Source of the DNA: Balneolales bacterium
GTDB taxonomy: Bacteria; Bacteroidota; Rhodothermia; Balneolales; Natronogracilivirgulaceae
Direction of reading: 5' to 3'
DNA length: 6,467 nucleotides
NCBI GenBank assembly: GCA_007120555.1
Contig: SKNL01000146.1
Coordinates: 1 to 6,467, forward strand
The notes below the pieces were generated by a model that was not told the DNA's origin, did no database searches, and saw only the letters and a program-made list of their open reading frames with translations. Below are positions 1-6,359 of this stretch, in pieces. Both the position numbers and the translations under genes were made by a program. Numbering within the stretch: the stretch's first letter is position 1; the number at the start of each line of letters is the position of its first letter.

Positions 1-745
1 TGATCACGACAGCACCGTTTGCGGCACGGGCGCCGTAAAGGGCGGCGGCATTGGGACCCTGGAGGATGTTGATGGTCTCAATGTCATTGGGATTGATCTG
101 GTTCAGGCCGGTTCCGTAGTCAAACCCGCCCCACTGTCCCGCGCTCATCCCGCCGGAGTTATCGATGGGCATACCGTCCACAATGATCAGCGGCTGGTTT
201 GCGCCGCCCGGACGCAGTGAACGGTGGCCACGGATGACGATCCGCGCAGAACCATCGGCGCCCGTCCCCAGTCCGGATATCTGAACGTTTGCCAACCGGC
301 CCTGCAATGAAGTCATGAAGTTCATGTCCCGAGTGCGCAGAAACTCTTCGGAACTGACTTCCTGGACAGTGTAACCGATCGATTTTTCGGCCCGGGTCAT
401 TCCCATGGCCGTGACCACCACGTCTTCACCGATAAATACGATCGGACTGAGGCGCACGTCGATAGTGGTCCGGTCACCTAACCGGACCCGCCGCTCTTCG
501 TAACCGACAAAGGAGAATACCAGGCGTTCGGCATCGGCCGGCACGTTGATCTGATACTGTCCGTCAACATCGGTGGTGGTCCCGGTGGTGGTGCCTTCCA
601 CAACAATATTGACACCGGGCAGCGTGGTTTCATCTTCGGCATCGTAGACCGTACCGGTGATGGTTCGTGTTTGTGCTTCTGCCATGGCCGACCAGGACAG
701 TATCAGGCCAAACATCAGGCAGATAGTTAAAAAGCGATGTTTCAT
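1..745 (-). CDS. SusC/RagA-family TonB-linked outer-membrane receptor, N-terminal part (cut by window edge)
   Basis: Translating the minus strand from ATG at 745 gives 248 uninterrupted residues running off the left edge. Residues 1-24 are a Sec signal peptide (basic MKHR, hydrophobic core, AMAEA before Q25). Residues about 28-100 form a carboxypeptidase-regulatory-like beta domain (ITGTVYDAED, TTDVDGQYQINV, FSFVGYEERRV), the usual N-terminal extension of SusC proteins. Next comes a TonB-box-like stretch, EDVVVTAMG (107-115), and the plug domain with the SusC hallmarks QGRLANVQISG (148-158), IVIRGHRSL (169-177), PLIIVDGMPIDN (185-196) and the LYGARAANGAVVI end (236-248). The family imports glycans, peptides or other large ligands across the outer membrane with TonB energy, normally paired with a SusD lipoprotein; none is visible here. 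There is no STN domain, so direct anti-sigma signalling is unlikely. The start fits the signal peptide and lies at the end of a repeated leader unit. Family assignment is secure; the ligand is unknown. Confidence 0.95.
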   Translation of the reverse strand, partial: MKHRFLTICLMFGLILSWSAMAEAQTRTITGTVYDAEDETTLPGVNIVVEGTTTGTTTDVDGQYQINVPADAERLVFSFVGYEERRVRLGDRTTIDVRLSPIVFIGEDVVVTAMGMTRAEKSIGYTVQEVSSEEFLRTRDMNFMTSLQGRLANVQISGLGTGADGSARIVIRGHRSLRPGGANQPLIIVDGMPIDNSGGMSAGQWGGFDYGTGLNQINPNDIETINILQGPNAAALYGARAANGAVVI

Positions 746-860
746 CTGTTTATTTTTTTTGGATTCAAGCGGACACATAGAATGTCCATGACGGTTATGA
801 TCATGCTTCTGTGTGACGGGTTGCTGTCATGGACATAGCACTGCGTGACCTTCGGTTCAT
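746..860 (-). repeat. Leader repeat unit B, immediately upstream of the susC-like start
   Basis: Read on the minus strand, this 115-nt unit starts with ATGAACC and ends with AAACAG directly before the susC-like ATG. It contains an 11-bp perfect inverted repeat, ATGTCCATGAC (836-826) and GTCATGGACAT (792-782), enclosing a 33-nt loop. The loop carries GTCACACAGAAGCATGATCA, a variant of the motif shared with three other units. The tail reads TTCTATGTGTCC, then TTGAATCCAA, then an A-rich run and AAACAGATGAA. It shares the exact 20-mer CGTCATGGACATTCTATGTG with the unit at 6258-6359. The A-rich segment at about 746-765 probably serves translation initiation, since no Shine-Dalgarno sequence is present. 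The role as a structured mRNA leader is inferred. Confidence 0.85.
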
Positions 861-960
861 CTGTTTAAATTAGATTAGATTCATAAGGTCAGAGTGAACT
901 CACATGACAGAACATAATCATACCCCTGTGTGTCGGCAGTGGCTGTCATGTTCGTTTCAT
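861..960 (-). repeat. Leader repeat unit A, distal copy of the susC-side pair
   Basis: Read on the minus strand, this 100-nt unit starts with ATGAAACG and ends with TTTAAACAG followed by ATGAAC, so it has the same boundaries as the other units. A 9-bp perfect stem, ACATGACAG (951-943) with CTGTCATGT (910-902), encloses a 32-nt loop with GACACACAGGGGTATGATTA. The tail reads TCACTCTGACCTTATGAATC and then TTTAAACAG. It is a diverged direct repeat of unit B and an inverted repeat of the pair at the right end. It lies between the likely susC-side promoter and unit B, so it would be transcribed as the 5' part of the leader. Confidence 0.8.
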
Positions 961-1485
961 AATGATAAATGATTTATTGAAAAGTACCGGATCACATGAT
1001 TTTCAAAGTCAAGGAGATCGCCCTCATGCAGATATGTGTTTTGATTCCTCGCCGGGAGTCCCTGCCCAATTGAGGGCTGTGAAAAACCTCATGTAATCTC
1101 TTCCACATTTTAATGCAAAAGCGGCAGAATATCTACTTTTTTTTTGGCTTATTGCCGCGTTTAAAGCGGTTTGCAGAATTGTACTTTCGCAAAGGAGACG
1201 GCATCCCAGCCGAAAAGAGCCGTCCATCCATCAGAGGTTTTTATTCCGTATTGGATGTCCGATCAGGGAAAAGATAAAGTTACCTGCAAAAAGCGTATCC
1301 GCCTGCATTTCTATCTTGTGTGTCTTTGACTATATTGAAACAGTTATTCTTATCCGGTGACCCCCAGTGATCGTTTCCGTGATTGATTCGAGACGGATCA
1401 GACCAGAAAAAAGGGATGCACCGTTTCAGGGACATGGCACAATCTACCTTTCACTCTCTTTTCTTATCAATCTATCTCTGCAGTT
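961..1485. other. A/T-rich intergenic region between the divergent susC-like gene and the lipoprotein operon
   Basis: This 525-nt stretch has no convincing gene; the short open frames in it lack recognisable features. It probably holds divergent promoters. One candidate is at 979-1012 for the minus-strand gene. A much weaker one for the operon has TTTGACT at 1325-1331 and A/T-rich TATTCTTATC at 1345-1354. A structured patch at 1121-1193 contains GCGGCA (1121-1126) able to pair with TGCCGC (1153-1158) around a nine-T run (1137-1145). The overlapping CCGCGTTTAAAGCGG (1155-1169) is nearly palindromic, and TTTGC (1170-1174) can pair with GCAAA (1189-1193). These could be an operator or nested hairpins, but nothing here fixes a function. 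Confidence 0.6.
979..1012 (-). promoter_or_regulatory. Candidate promoter for the leader and the susC-like gene
   Basis: On the minus strand, TTTG (1007-1004) is followed after 17 nt by TACTTTTC (986-979). This is seven of eight matches to the Bacteroidota -7 element TAnnTTTG with a TTTG upstream element. TTGAC overlaps the upstream element. Its place just outside unit A would give a transcript carrying both leader units, with a 5' region of about 220-230 nt. The spacing is shorter than the usual 19-21 nt and the organism is not known, so this is tentative. Confidence 0.35.
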
Positions 1486-2745
1486 ATGTTTTTTTACAGC
1501 AAGAAACTATTTCCGTTCGCATTATTCGCGTCATTACTGATCCTTTTCATTCTGCCGGTCGCCTGTGATGTGACGTCCGATGATCCGGACGATGACGGGC
1601 CCCTGCTGCCTCCGCCCGGACCCCGTTTCATGGGCGCGTCATCCGGCGATATTGTCGTACTGGATGACTTTGAAGTCAATCAACTCCCGAAAATCCCCTG
1701 GCAGGCAGAGCCCCGCGAGGGCGCGGCGCTCGCCTTTTCCGACATGCCGGAATACTTCCGGACCGGCCCCGGTATCGCCATGCAGGAACCCCTGAAGCCT
1801 GGCAGAAACCGTGTGTATGTTTATCATGTGGTTGGCGATGGACAGGGCAGCGGGGTGATCACCGCCGTGCTGGAAAACACCGGTGATGAGGACATGACCG
1901 TCACTTTCAAATCATACGCCTTCCCCCAACCGTCCGGTAACTACCTGTTTATCGGAAAAGAGGGGCTCGCCCGGTATTTCGAAACCCGGTTCCAGGAAGC
2001 AGCGGTGCCCCAGCCCATTACGATCGCCCCCGGTGAGCGCGCGGTCCTGGATCCCGAAATGGATAAAGCCGTGACTTCCTACCCGGTCCTTGTCCACGGC
2101 TTTTACGAGTTCGAGATCGATCAGCCCGGCGTGGTCAGTGTGCTGATGCGGCGCACGGGCATGGACAGCCGCGATGCGGTCGACGAACTGGAGCTGCTGC
2201 CCCGTCGCCTGCCCGGCGAACGCAGCAGCGGGGCCGGACGCGGACTGTTTGAGCAGGCCGATTTCGATATCACCAACGCCGGCGACTTCATCCTCGACAG
2301 CGCCGACGGCGTCAAGCGGCTGATCATCGCCGACGGCAATGACGATGACTGGGTCCGCGGCTGGGACAGTATCGCCGAGGGCGAATACGAAAACCGCGGC
2401 AACTACGGTGTCATGTACCACATCTCCATCGAGCGCAAAAGCAACGACAACCGGGGCGTGGCCGTGTTGATGGGTAACAATTACGCTGTTGGTCCGGATG
2501 ACCCCAACAACTTCTGCATGAATCAGTCCGGCGCCGTCTTTGTGGATGCCGGGGCCGATCCGCGGGGTGTGGTCCGCATCCCCGGTGACCAGACCTTTTT
2601 CAACACGAAAGGAGAATATGTGCTCTTGCAGGCCTATCGTCCACTCAGGGAGGGAGAGACCCATACGATGAATATCATCTACTCCCCGCCGGGCGCATCC
2701 TGCCTGCCGACACCGATTGTCTTCGTCCCGTTTGAACGCAATTAA
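1486..2745 (+). CDS. Unrecognised exported lipoprotein, likely surface-exposed
   Basis: The 419-residue product begins with a signal peptide (MFFYSKK, then a hydrophobic stretch to residue 23) and LPVAC, with Cys27 the likely lipidated residue; Pro at -3 makes the lipobox imperfect. The mature start is acidic (CDVTSDDPDDDG) and then proline-rich (about 40-46). In Bacteroidota, acidic residues just after the lipid cysteine favour export to the cell surface. The rest appears beta-rich in two halves. The first, about 52-240, contains GRNRVYVYHVV at 106-116. The second, about 253-412, contains NYGVMYHISI at 306-315 and cysteines 344 and 406, which could form a disulphide. The YH-containing strands vaguely recall extracytoplasmic beta proteins of Firmicutes that I cannot name with certainty. 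Start choice rests on the signal peptide; there is no Shine-Dalgarno site and no upstream in-frame ATG before the stop at 1384. It is first in the operon, 22 nt before the symporter. A binding role is a guess. Confidence 0.85.
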   Translation: MFFYSKKLFPFALFASLLILFILPVACDVTSDDPDDDGPLLPPPGPRFMGASSGDIVVLDDFEVNQLPKIPWQAEPREGAALAFSDMPEYFRTGPGIAMQEPLKPGRNRVYVYHVVGDGQGSGVITAVLENTGDEDMTVTFKSYAFPQPSGNYLFIGKEGLARYFETRFQEAAVPQPITIAPGERAVLDPEMDKAVTSYPVLVHGFYEFEIDQPGVVSVLMRRTGMDSRDAVDELELLPRRLPGERSSGAGRGLFEQADFDITNAGDFILDSADGVKRLIIADGNDDDWVRGWDSIAEGEYENRGNYGVMYHISIERKSNDNRGVAVLMGNNYAVGPDDPNNFCMNQSGAVFVDAGADPRGVVRIPGDQTFFNTKGEYVLLQAYRPLREGETHTMNIIYSPPGASCLPTPIVFVPFERN

Positions 2746-2755
2746 CCAGGAATAA

Positions 2756-2767
2756 AGAGGGTCCGCC
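2756..2767 (+). promoter_or_regulatory. Ribosome binding site supporting the TTG start of the symporter
   Basis: AGAGGG at 2756-2761 lies six nucleotides before TTG at 2768. It is the only purine-rich Shine-Dalgarno-like site seen before a gene in this window, and it supports the unusual TTG start. The encoded N-terminus (YLHPIDIAIIVVYF) begins just ahead of the first membrane helix, as expected for SSS transporters. Confidence 0.55.
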
Positions 2768-4654
2768 TTGTATCTCCATCCGATCGACATCGCCATCATC
2801 GTCGTCTACTTCGCCGGCATTGTATGGCTGGGCTTTTATCTGTCCAAAAAAGCCTCCAAGAACCTCGACGCCTACTTCCTCGGCGGGAACAAGATCCCCT
2901 GGTACTATCTGGGCCTGTCCAACGCCTCCGGCATGTTCGACATCTCCGGGACCATGTGGACCGTCTCCATCCTGTTCATCTACGGCCTGAAAAGCGCATG
3001 GCTGCCATGGCTCTGGCCGGTTTGGAACCAGATATTCCTGATGATCTTCCTTGCCGTGTGGCTGCGCCGCTCCAACGTGATGACCGGCGCGGAGTGGATA
3101 CGGACCCGGTTCGGGCAGGGGACCGGAGCCCATCTCTCGCACATTATCGTGGTCGTGTTCGCCGTGATCACCGTGATCGGATTCATCGCCTATGGCTTTG
3201 AGGGCATCGGCAAGTTCAGCAGCATCTTTTTCGCATACGACCTGTCATTCCGGTTTCTGGGGATTAATTTCACCTCCGAGGAGGCGTACGGTCTCATTTT
3301 CATGGGCATTACCACCCTTTATGTGATCAAGGGCGGGATCTACAGCGTGGTGGGTACCGAGGTCATCCAGTTTTTCATCATGACGTTCTCGTGCATCGTG
3401 ATCGGGATCATAGCGATGCTTGCAATCAGTCCGGATCAGGTCTACGCATTCGTTCCGGAGGGATGGGGTGAATTTTTCTTCGGATGGCGGCTGGACATGG
3501 ACTGGTCGGGTATCATGGACTCGGTAAACTACCGGATTGAGCAGGATGGGTTCGAACTGTTCGGCTATGCCCTGATGCTTATGATCCTCAAGGGGATCAT
3601 GGTGAGCATCGCCGGTCCGGTCCCCAGCTACGACATGCAGCGCGTGCTGGCCACCGGCACCCCGAAAGAAGCCGCCAAGATGAGCGGACTCGTTATCCTG
3701 GTCCTTTATTTCCCGCGGTATTTCATGGTCGCCGGTCTCACCGTGCTGGCCATCGTGTTTTTCAGTCCGGAACTGAAATCCATGGGTGCCGACATCGACT
3801 TCGAAATGATCCTGCCTTACGCCATCAGCAACTTCGTTCCGATCGGTTTCATGGGGATCCTGCTGGCCGGACTCATAGCCGCGTTCATGTCCACCTTCGC
3901 CGCGTTTGTCAACGCCGCTCCCGCCTATATTGTCAACGACATTTACAAAAAGTACATCAATCCTGATGCCAGCGACCGCACGTACGTCCGTCTGAGCTAT
4001 GCCGCCTCGCTGACGGTGGTGATTGTCGGCATCCTGTTCGGGTTCGTGGTGGATACGATCCACGCCCTCACGGTATGGATCGTGGGCGGTCTGTATGGCG
4101 GATACATTGCGGCCAACCTGCTGAAGTGGATCTGGTGGCGGCTGAACGGATACGGCTATTTCTGGGGAATGCTGGCCGGAATCGTGGCGGCGCTTACCAC
4201 CCCGGCGCTGTTCCCCGACCTGACTGCGCTGTTCGCATTTCCGATCGTGTTCGGTTTCTCGCTGGGCGGGACGATCATCGGGACGCTCCTGACCAGCCCG
4301 ACCGAGCCGCATGTCCTGAAAAAATTCTACACCGAAGTGCGTCCGTGGGGATGGTGGAAGCCGGTGCAGGAGGCATGCACGGCCGAAAATCCCGCCATCA
4401 CACCTAACACTGATTTCAAGCGCGATATGTTCAACTGCGCGACCGGCATCGCCTGGCAGATGTCGCTGGTGGTCATGCCCATATACCTGGTGCTGGGCGA
4501 ATATCCCAAAATGGGTGTCAGCATTGCCGTTTTTGTGCTTGCCAGCGTAATCCTCAAGTTCAACTGGCTAGACAAGATCGAGGACTATCCCGCCGGCACC
4601 GAACTGAGTGAGCGTGATATACGCGGCCGGCTTAAAACAGATCCACCGTCATGA
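2768..4654 (+). CDS. Sodium:solute symporter (SSS family, TC 2.A.21)
   Basis: The 628-residue inner-membrane protein fits the SSS family, which couples Na+ entry to uptake of sugars, organic acids, amino acids or similar solutes. Helix 1 is about residues 4-25 (IDIAIIVVYFAGIVWLGFYLS), followed by the family-typical KKASKNLDAYFLGGNKIPWYYLGLS. NVMTGAEWIRTRFG near residue 100 is the conserved loop before the next helices. DMQRVLATGTPKEAAKMSG (289-307) matches the conserved D-x-QR loop. Helix 8, LLAGLIAAFMSTFAAFVNAA (365-384), holds Ser375-Thr376, which corresponds to the Na2-site residues of the family, and is followed by the typical YIVNDIYKKYINP. A tail with FYTEVRPWGWWKPV (520-533) and two extra helices (about 557-578 and 583-600) makes it longer than minimal members. 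Translation starts at TTG; its stop overlaps the next ATG by four nucleotides, implying coupled translation. Substrate cannot be read from sequence; context suggests a product of the adjacent esterase pathway. Confidence 0.92.
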   Translation: MYLHPIDIAIIVVYFAGIVWLGFYLSKKASKNLDAYFLGGNKIPWYYLGLSNASGMFDISGTMWTVSILFIYGLKSAWLPWLWPVWNQIFLMIFLAVWLRRSNVMTGAEWIRTRFGQGTGAHLSHIIVVVFAVITVIGFIAYGFEGIGKFSSIFFAYDLSFRFLGINFTSEEAYGLIFMGITTLYVIKGGIYSVVGTEVIQFFIMTFSCIVIGIIAMLAISPDQVYAFVPEGWGEFFFGWRLDMDWSGIMDSVNYRIEQDGFELFGYALMLMILKGIMVSIAGPVPSYDMQRVLATGTPKEAAKMSGLVILVLYFPRYFMVAGLTVLAIVFFSPELKSMGADIDFEMILPYAISNFVPIGFMGILLAGLIAAFMSTFAAFVNAAPAYIVNDIYKKYINPDASDRTYVRLSYAASLTVVIVGILFGFVVDTIHALTVWIVGGLYGGYIAANLLKWIWWRLNGYGYFWGMLAGIVAALTTPALFPDLTALFAFPIVFGFSLGGTIIGTLLTSPTEPHVLKKFYTEVRPWGWWKPVQEACTAENPAITPNTDFKRDMFNCATGIAWQMSLVVMPIYLVLGEYPKMGVSIAVFVLASVILKFNWLDKIEDYPAGTELSERDIRGRLKTDPPS

Positions 4655-6210
4655 GGCAAACACATTCCGTTTTCAAACCCCGGGCAGGTTACATCATAGC
4701 AGCGACAGCTTTTCTGACCCTGGCACTGGCGGCGATGCCGGCATGGCCCGCTGAGGAAATCGCATACGCCGCTGAGGAAATCGCATACGCCGCTGAGGTA
4801 ACCGAAAATACTGCTGCGGTAACCGGAAATACTGCTGCGGTAACCGGCCATGCCGCATTTGTTAACGCAGGAACTGCAACCGGCCCGACTGTCGGTGTGC
4901 TCTTCGATCCGGCGCTGGAGGGCGGTGTGCCTGAGCTGATACTCTTTCCGCACCCCGGAGCGGGGCACCCCGTTCCTGTCTGGGTGCGCGCCTATGTGCT
5001 GGACGAAGATGACCGCCCTGTGACCCGCGCCGAGCAGGTGCTGACAGTCGACGATACGCTCCGGTACGTGCTTCCGGTGGAGGAACGCCGCGAGTATGTG
5101 GGGGTGGCGGTTCTGCCGGAACGTGACGCTGCCGATCCCTGGTTTGAGTTCCGCGCGCTGTACCTTGGCGGGGAGCCGGTGCTGGAATATGACGCTGCCG
5201 GTGTGACGGTGCCGCCGGATGATTTCCGGGGATACTGGGATGAGGCTCGCGAACGGCTGGCCGGCATCCCGGTCAACCCGCGCATCGAGCCGGTGCCGGA
5301 TTTCGAATCGGAGACCGGCCGCCTGTACCGCGTCACCCTGCAGTCGTGGGACAAGATTGATATTGTTGGATGGTATGTGGTGCCAGTGGAGCTGACCCTT
5401 CTCGAAATGGATTCTGACTACAAAACGGAGCCGGGATCTGGTGTCCCGGACAGTCAGGATGGATCCATGAACGGCAATGAGGGTGTATGCGGGGTCGCGG
5501 GAATGGATGGGGATGCAGCAGGGATGCGCTATCCCGCCATCCAGATCATGCCGGGCTGGGGCGCCGAGCAGCCGCCGATGGACCGCACGGCGGACGGTTA
5601 CATCACATTTTCGCTGAACCCGCGCAGCCATGGCCCGAGCAAGGCCTATTTCGAAACGCCGGTGGCGCACCATCTGTGGAACATCGACCGGCCGGAGGAG
5701 TACTATTACCGGGCGGCGTACATGGACGGGGTGCGCGGACTCGATTTCCTCAGGGATCGTCCGGAGGTCGATCCGCAGCGCATTGCCGTGGAAGGCGGCA
5801 GCCAGGGCGGGGCCTTTGCGCTGGCGCTGGCCGGACTCGATCCGCGCGTGGCGGCCGCGGTGGCCAATGTGCCGTACATATCCAACATCCCGGACTACAT
5901 CCGCTTGTCGACCGGCGGCTCCGGCGCCAGTTTCCTGGAGCGCATCAAGGATCCGGAGACCGGCGAGGCCGCCGCCCGCTCCCTGGCCTACATCGATGTG
6001 GCCAATCTCGCATACTCCATCAGCGCGCCGACACAGATCATCGTGGGGGTGCAGGACCGCGTCACACCGCCGCTCAACGGCGTGGTGGCCTACAACCGCA
6101 TCCCGGATGGAGTGCCGGCCGAACTGCTGCGCGAGTTCACGGCGGGACATGAGATTTCGCCTTTCATGCGTGAATCCAACCGGCGCTGGTACGAGACGCA
6201 CCTGAGGTAG
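4651..6210 (+). CDS. Exported CE7-type acetyl esterase (acetylxylan esterase/cephalosporin-C deacetylase-like alpha/beta hydrolase)
   Basis: The 519-residue product has a signal peptide (MRQTHSVFKPR, hydrophobic 13-29, probable cleavage near AWPA|EE, about residue 34), so it acts in the periplasm or outside. Residues about 35-65 are a low-complexity linker built from 21-nt tandem repeats. A beta-rich extra domain follows (about 55-175). The CE7-like catalytic part starts near 185 (DDFRGYWDEARERLAGIPVNP), continues through IDIVGWYVVP (236-245) and PGWG (301-304, at the oxyanion-loop position), and has the nucleophile elbow GGSQGG with Ser384. Asp469 in VGVQDRVTPP and His500 in AGHE complete the triad. 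NPRSHGPS (323-330) replaces the usual RGQGxS of CE7 enzymes, and a roughly 43-residue insert (249-291) separates strands before PGWG, so this is a divergent member. CE7 enzymes remove acetyl groups from xylo-oligosaccharides and similar esters; the substrate here is inferred only as an acylated small molecule or oligosaccharide. The start overlaps the symporter stop (ATGA) with no Shine-Dalgarno site. Confidence 0.9.
   Translation: MRQTHSVFKPRAGYIIAATAFLTLALAAMPAWPAEEIAYAAEEIAYAAEVTENTAAVTGNTAAVTGHAAFVNAGTATGPTVGVLFDPALEGGVPELILFPHPGAGHPVPVWVRAYVLDEDDRPVTRAEQVLTVDDTLRYVLPVEERREYVGVAVLPERDAADPWFEFRALYLGGEPVLEYDAAGVTVPPDDFRGYWDEARERLAGIPVNPRIEPVPDFESETGRLYRVTLQSWDKIDIVGWYVVPVELTLLEMDSDYKTEPGSGVPDSQDGSMNGNEGVCGVAGMDGDAAGMRYPAIQIMPGWGAEQPPMDRTADGYITFSLNPRSHGPSKAYFETPVAHHLWNIDRPEEYYYRAAYMDGVRGLDFLRDRPEVDPQRIAVEGGSQGGAFALALAGLDPRVAAAVANVPYISNIPDYIRLSTGGSGASFLERIKDPETGEAAARSLAYIDVANLAYSISAPTQIIVGVQDRVTPPLNGVVAYNRIPDGVPAELLREFTAGHEISPFMRESNRRWYETHLR
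4750..4798 (+). repeat. 21-nt tandem repeat encoding AEEIAYA
   Basis: Two exact 21-nt copies (4750-4770 and 4771-4791) are followed by a partial third (4792-4798). They encode AEEIAYA twice, directly after the signal-peptide region of the esterase. Exact identity points to recent duplication by slippage. The unit is in frame, so copy-number changes would lengthen or shorten the linker without breaking the gene. Confidence 0.9.
4798..4860 (+). repeat. Second 21-nt tandem repeat encoding V-T-x-N-T-A-A
   Basis: GTAACCGAAAATACTGCTGC begins the first copy at 4798-4818. The second (4819-4839) differs at one base (GAAAAT to GGAAAT). A third, decayed copy occupies 4840-4860. They encode VTENTAA, VTGNTAA and VTGHAAF. 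The unit length equals that of the preceding, unrelated repeat, so two different seven-residue repeats follow each other in the same linker. Confidence 0.85.
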
Positions 6211-6227
6211 CTCATAATATTTCACAT

Positions 6228-6256
6228 CTGAAAGAAATCAGCTGAAATCCTTTCAG
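6228..6256 (+). terminator. Weak hairpin after the operon, possible terminator
   Basis: CTGAAAG (6228-6234) pairs perfectly with CTTTCAG (6250-6256) around a 15-nt loop, 18 nt after the esterase stop. It has no G/C-rich stem and no T-tract, so it is a poor intrinsic terminator; transcription may read through into the leader units and the next gene. Confidence 0.25.
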
Positions 6257-6257
6257 T

Positions 6258-6359
6258 TCTGAAATGTCCATGACCGGCGTATCTCCGGACACACAGGAGC
6301 ATGATTAAAAACGTCATGGACATTCTATGTGACCTTGTGAATCCAATGATTTTAAACAC
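6258..6359 (+). repeat. Leader repeat unit C, first of the right-hand pair
   Basis: This unit of about 102 nt is the plus-strand counterpart of the units at 746-960. The stem AATGTCCATGAC (6263-6274) pairs over 12 bp with GTCATGGACATT (6313-6324). The 38-nt loop carries GACACACAGGAGCATGATTA (6288-6307). The tail TTCTATGTGACCTTGTGAAT begins at 6323 and runs to TTTAAACAC before ATGAAA at 6360. The 5' boundary is set by comparison with the other units (TGAAAT at 6260-6265 matching the ATGAAAT that opens unit D) and is uncertain by a few bases. Confidence 0.85.

Noticed and set aside
746..960. Tandem hairpin units as CRISPR repeats or integron attC sites
   Set aside because: There are only two units per side, no identical repeats with uniform spacers, no cas genes, and no attC core sites (RYYYAAC/GTTRRRY). 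The units are fixed to start codons.
1024..1227. Minus-strand 67-codon frame in the intergenic region
   Set aside because: No Shine-Dalgarno site, no recognisable domain, and it lies in A/T-rich DNA likely to hold promoters.
1383..1568. Plus-strand 61-codon frame with a TTG start overlapping the lipoprotein start
   Set aside because: It overlaps the lipoprotein signal-peptide codons in another frame and shows no features of its own.
1912..2799. Minus-strand open frame of 295 codons opposite the lipoprotein
   Set aside because: The plus strand has a signal peptide, a lipid cysteine and operon spacing; the antisense frame has none of these.
3245..4312. Minus-strand open frame of 355 codons opposite the symporter
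   Set aside because: Charged, low-complexity composition with no family features; the plus-strand gene is a clear membrane transporter.
4585..6225. Long minus-strand open frame (546 codons) opposite the esterase
   Set aside because: It is rich in Arg and His, has no domain signature and lies entirely opposite a gene with a clear catalytic triad; typical antisense shadow in GC-rich coding DNA.
6228..6256. Strong intrinsic terminator after the operon
   Set aside because: The stem is seven A/T-rich pairs without a T-tract, so it is listed only as a weak possibility.
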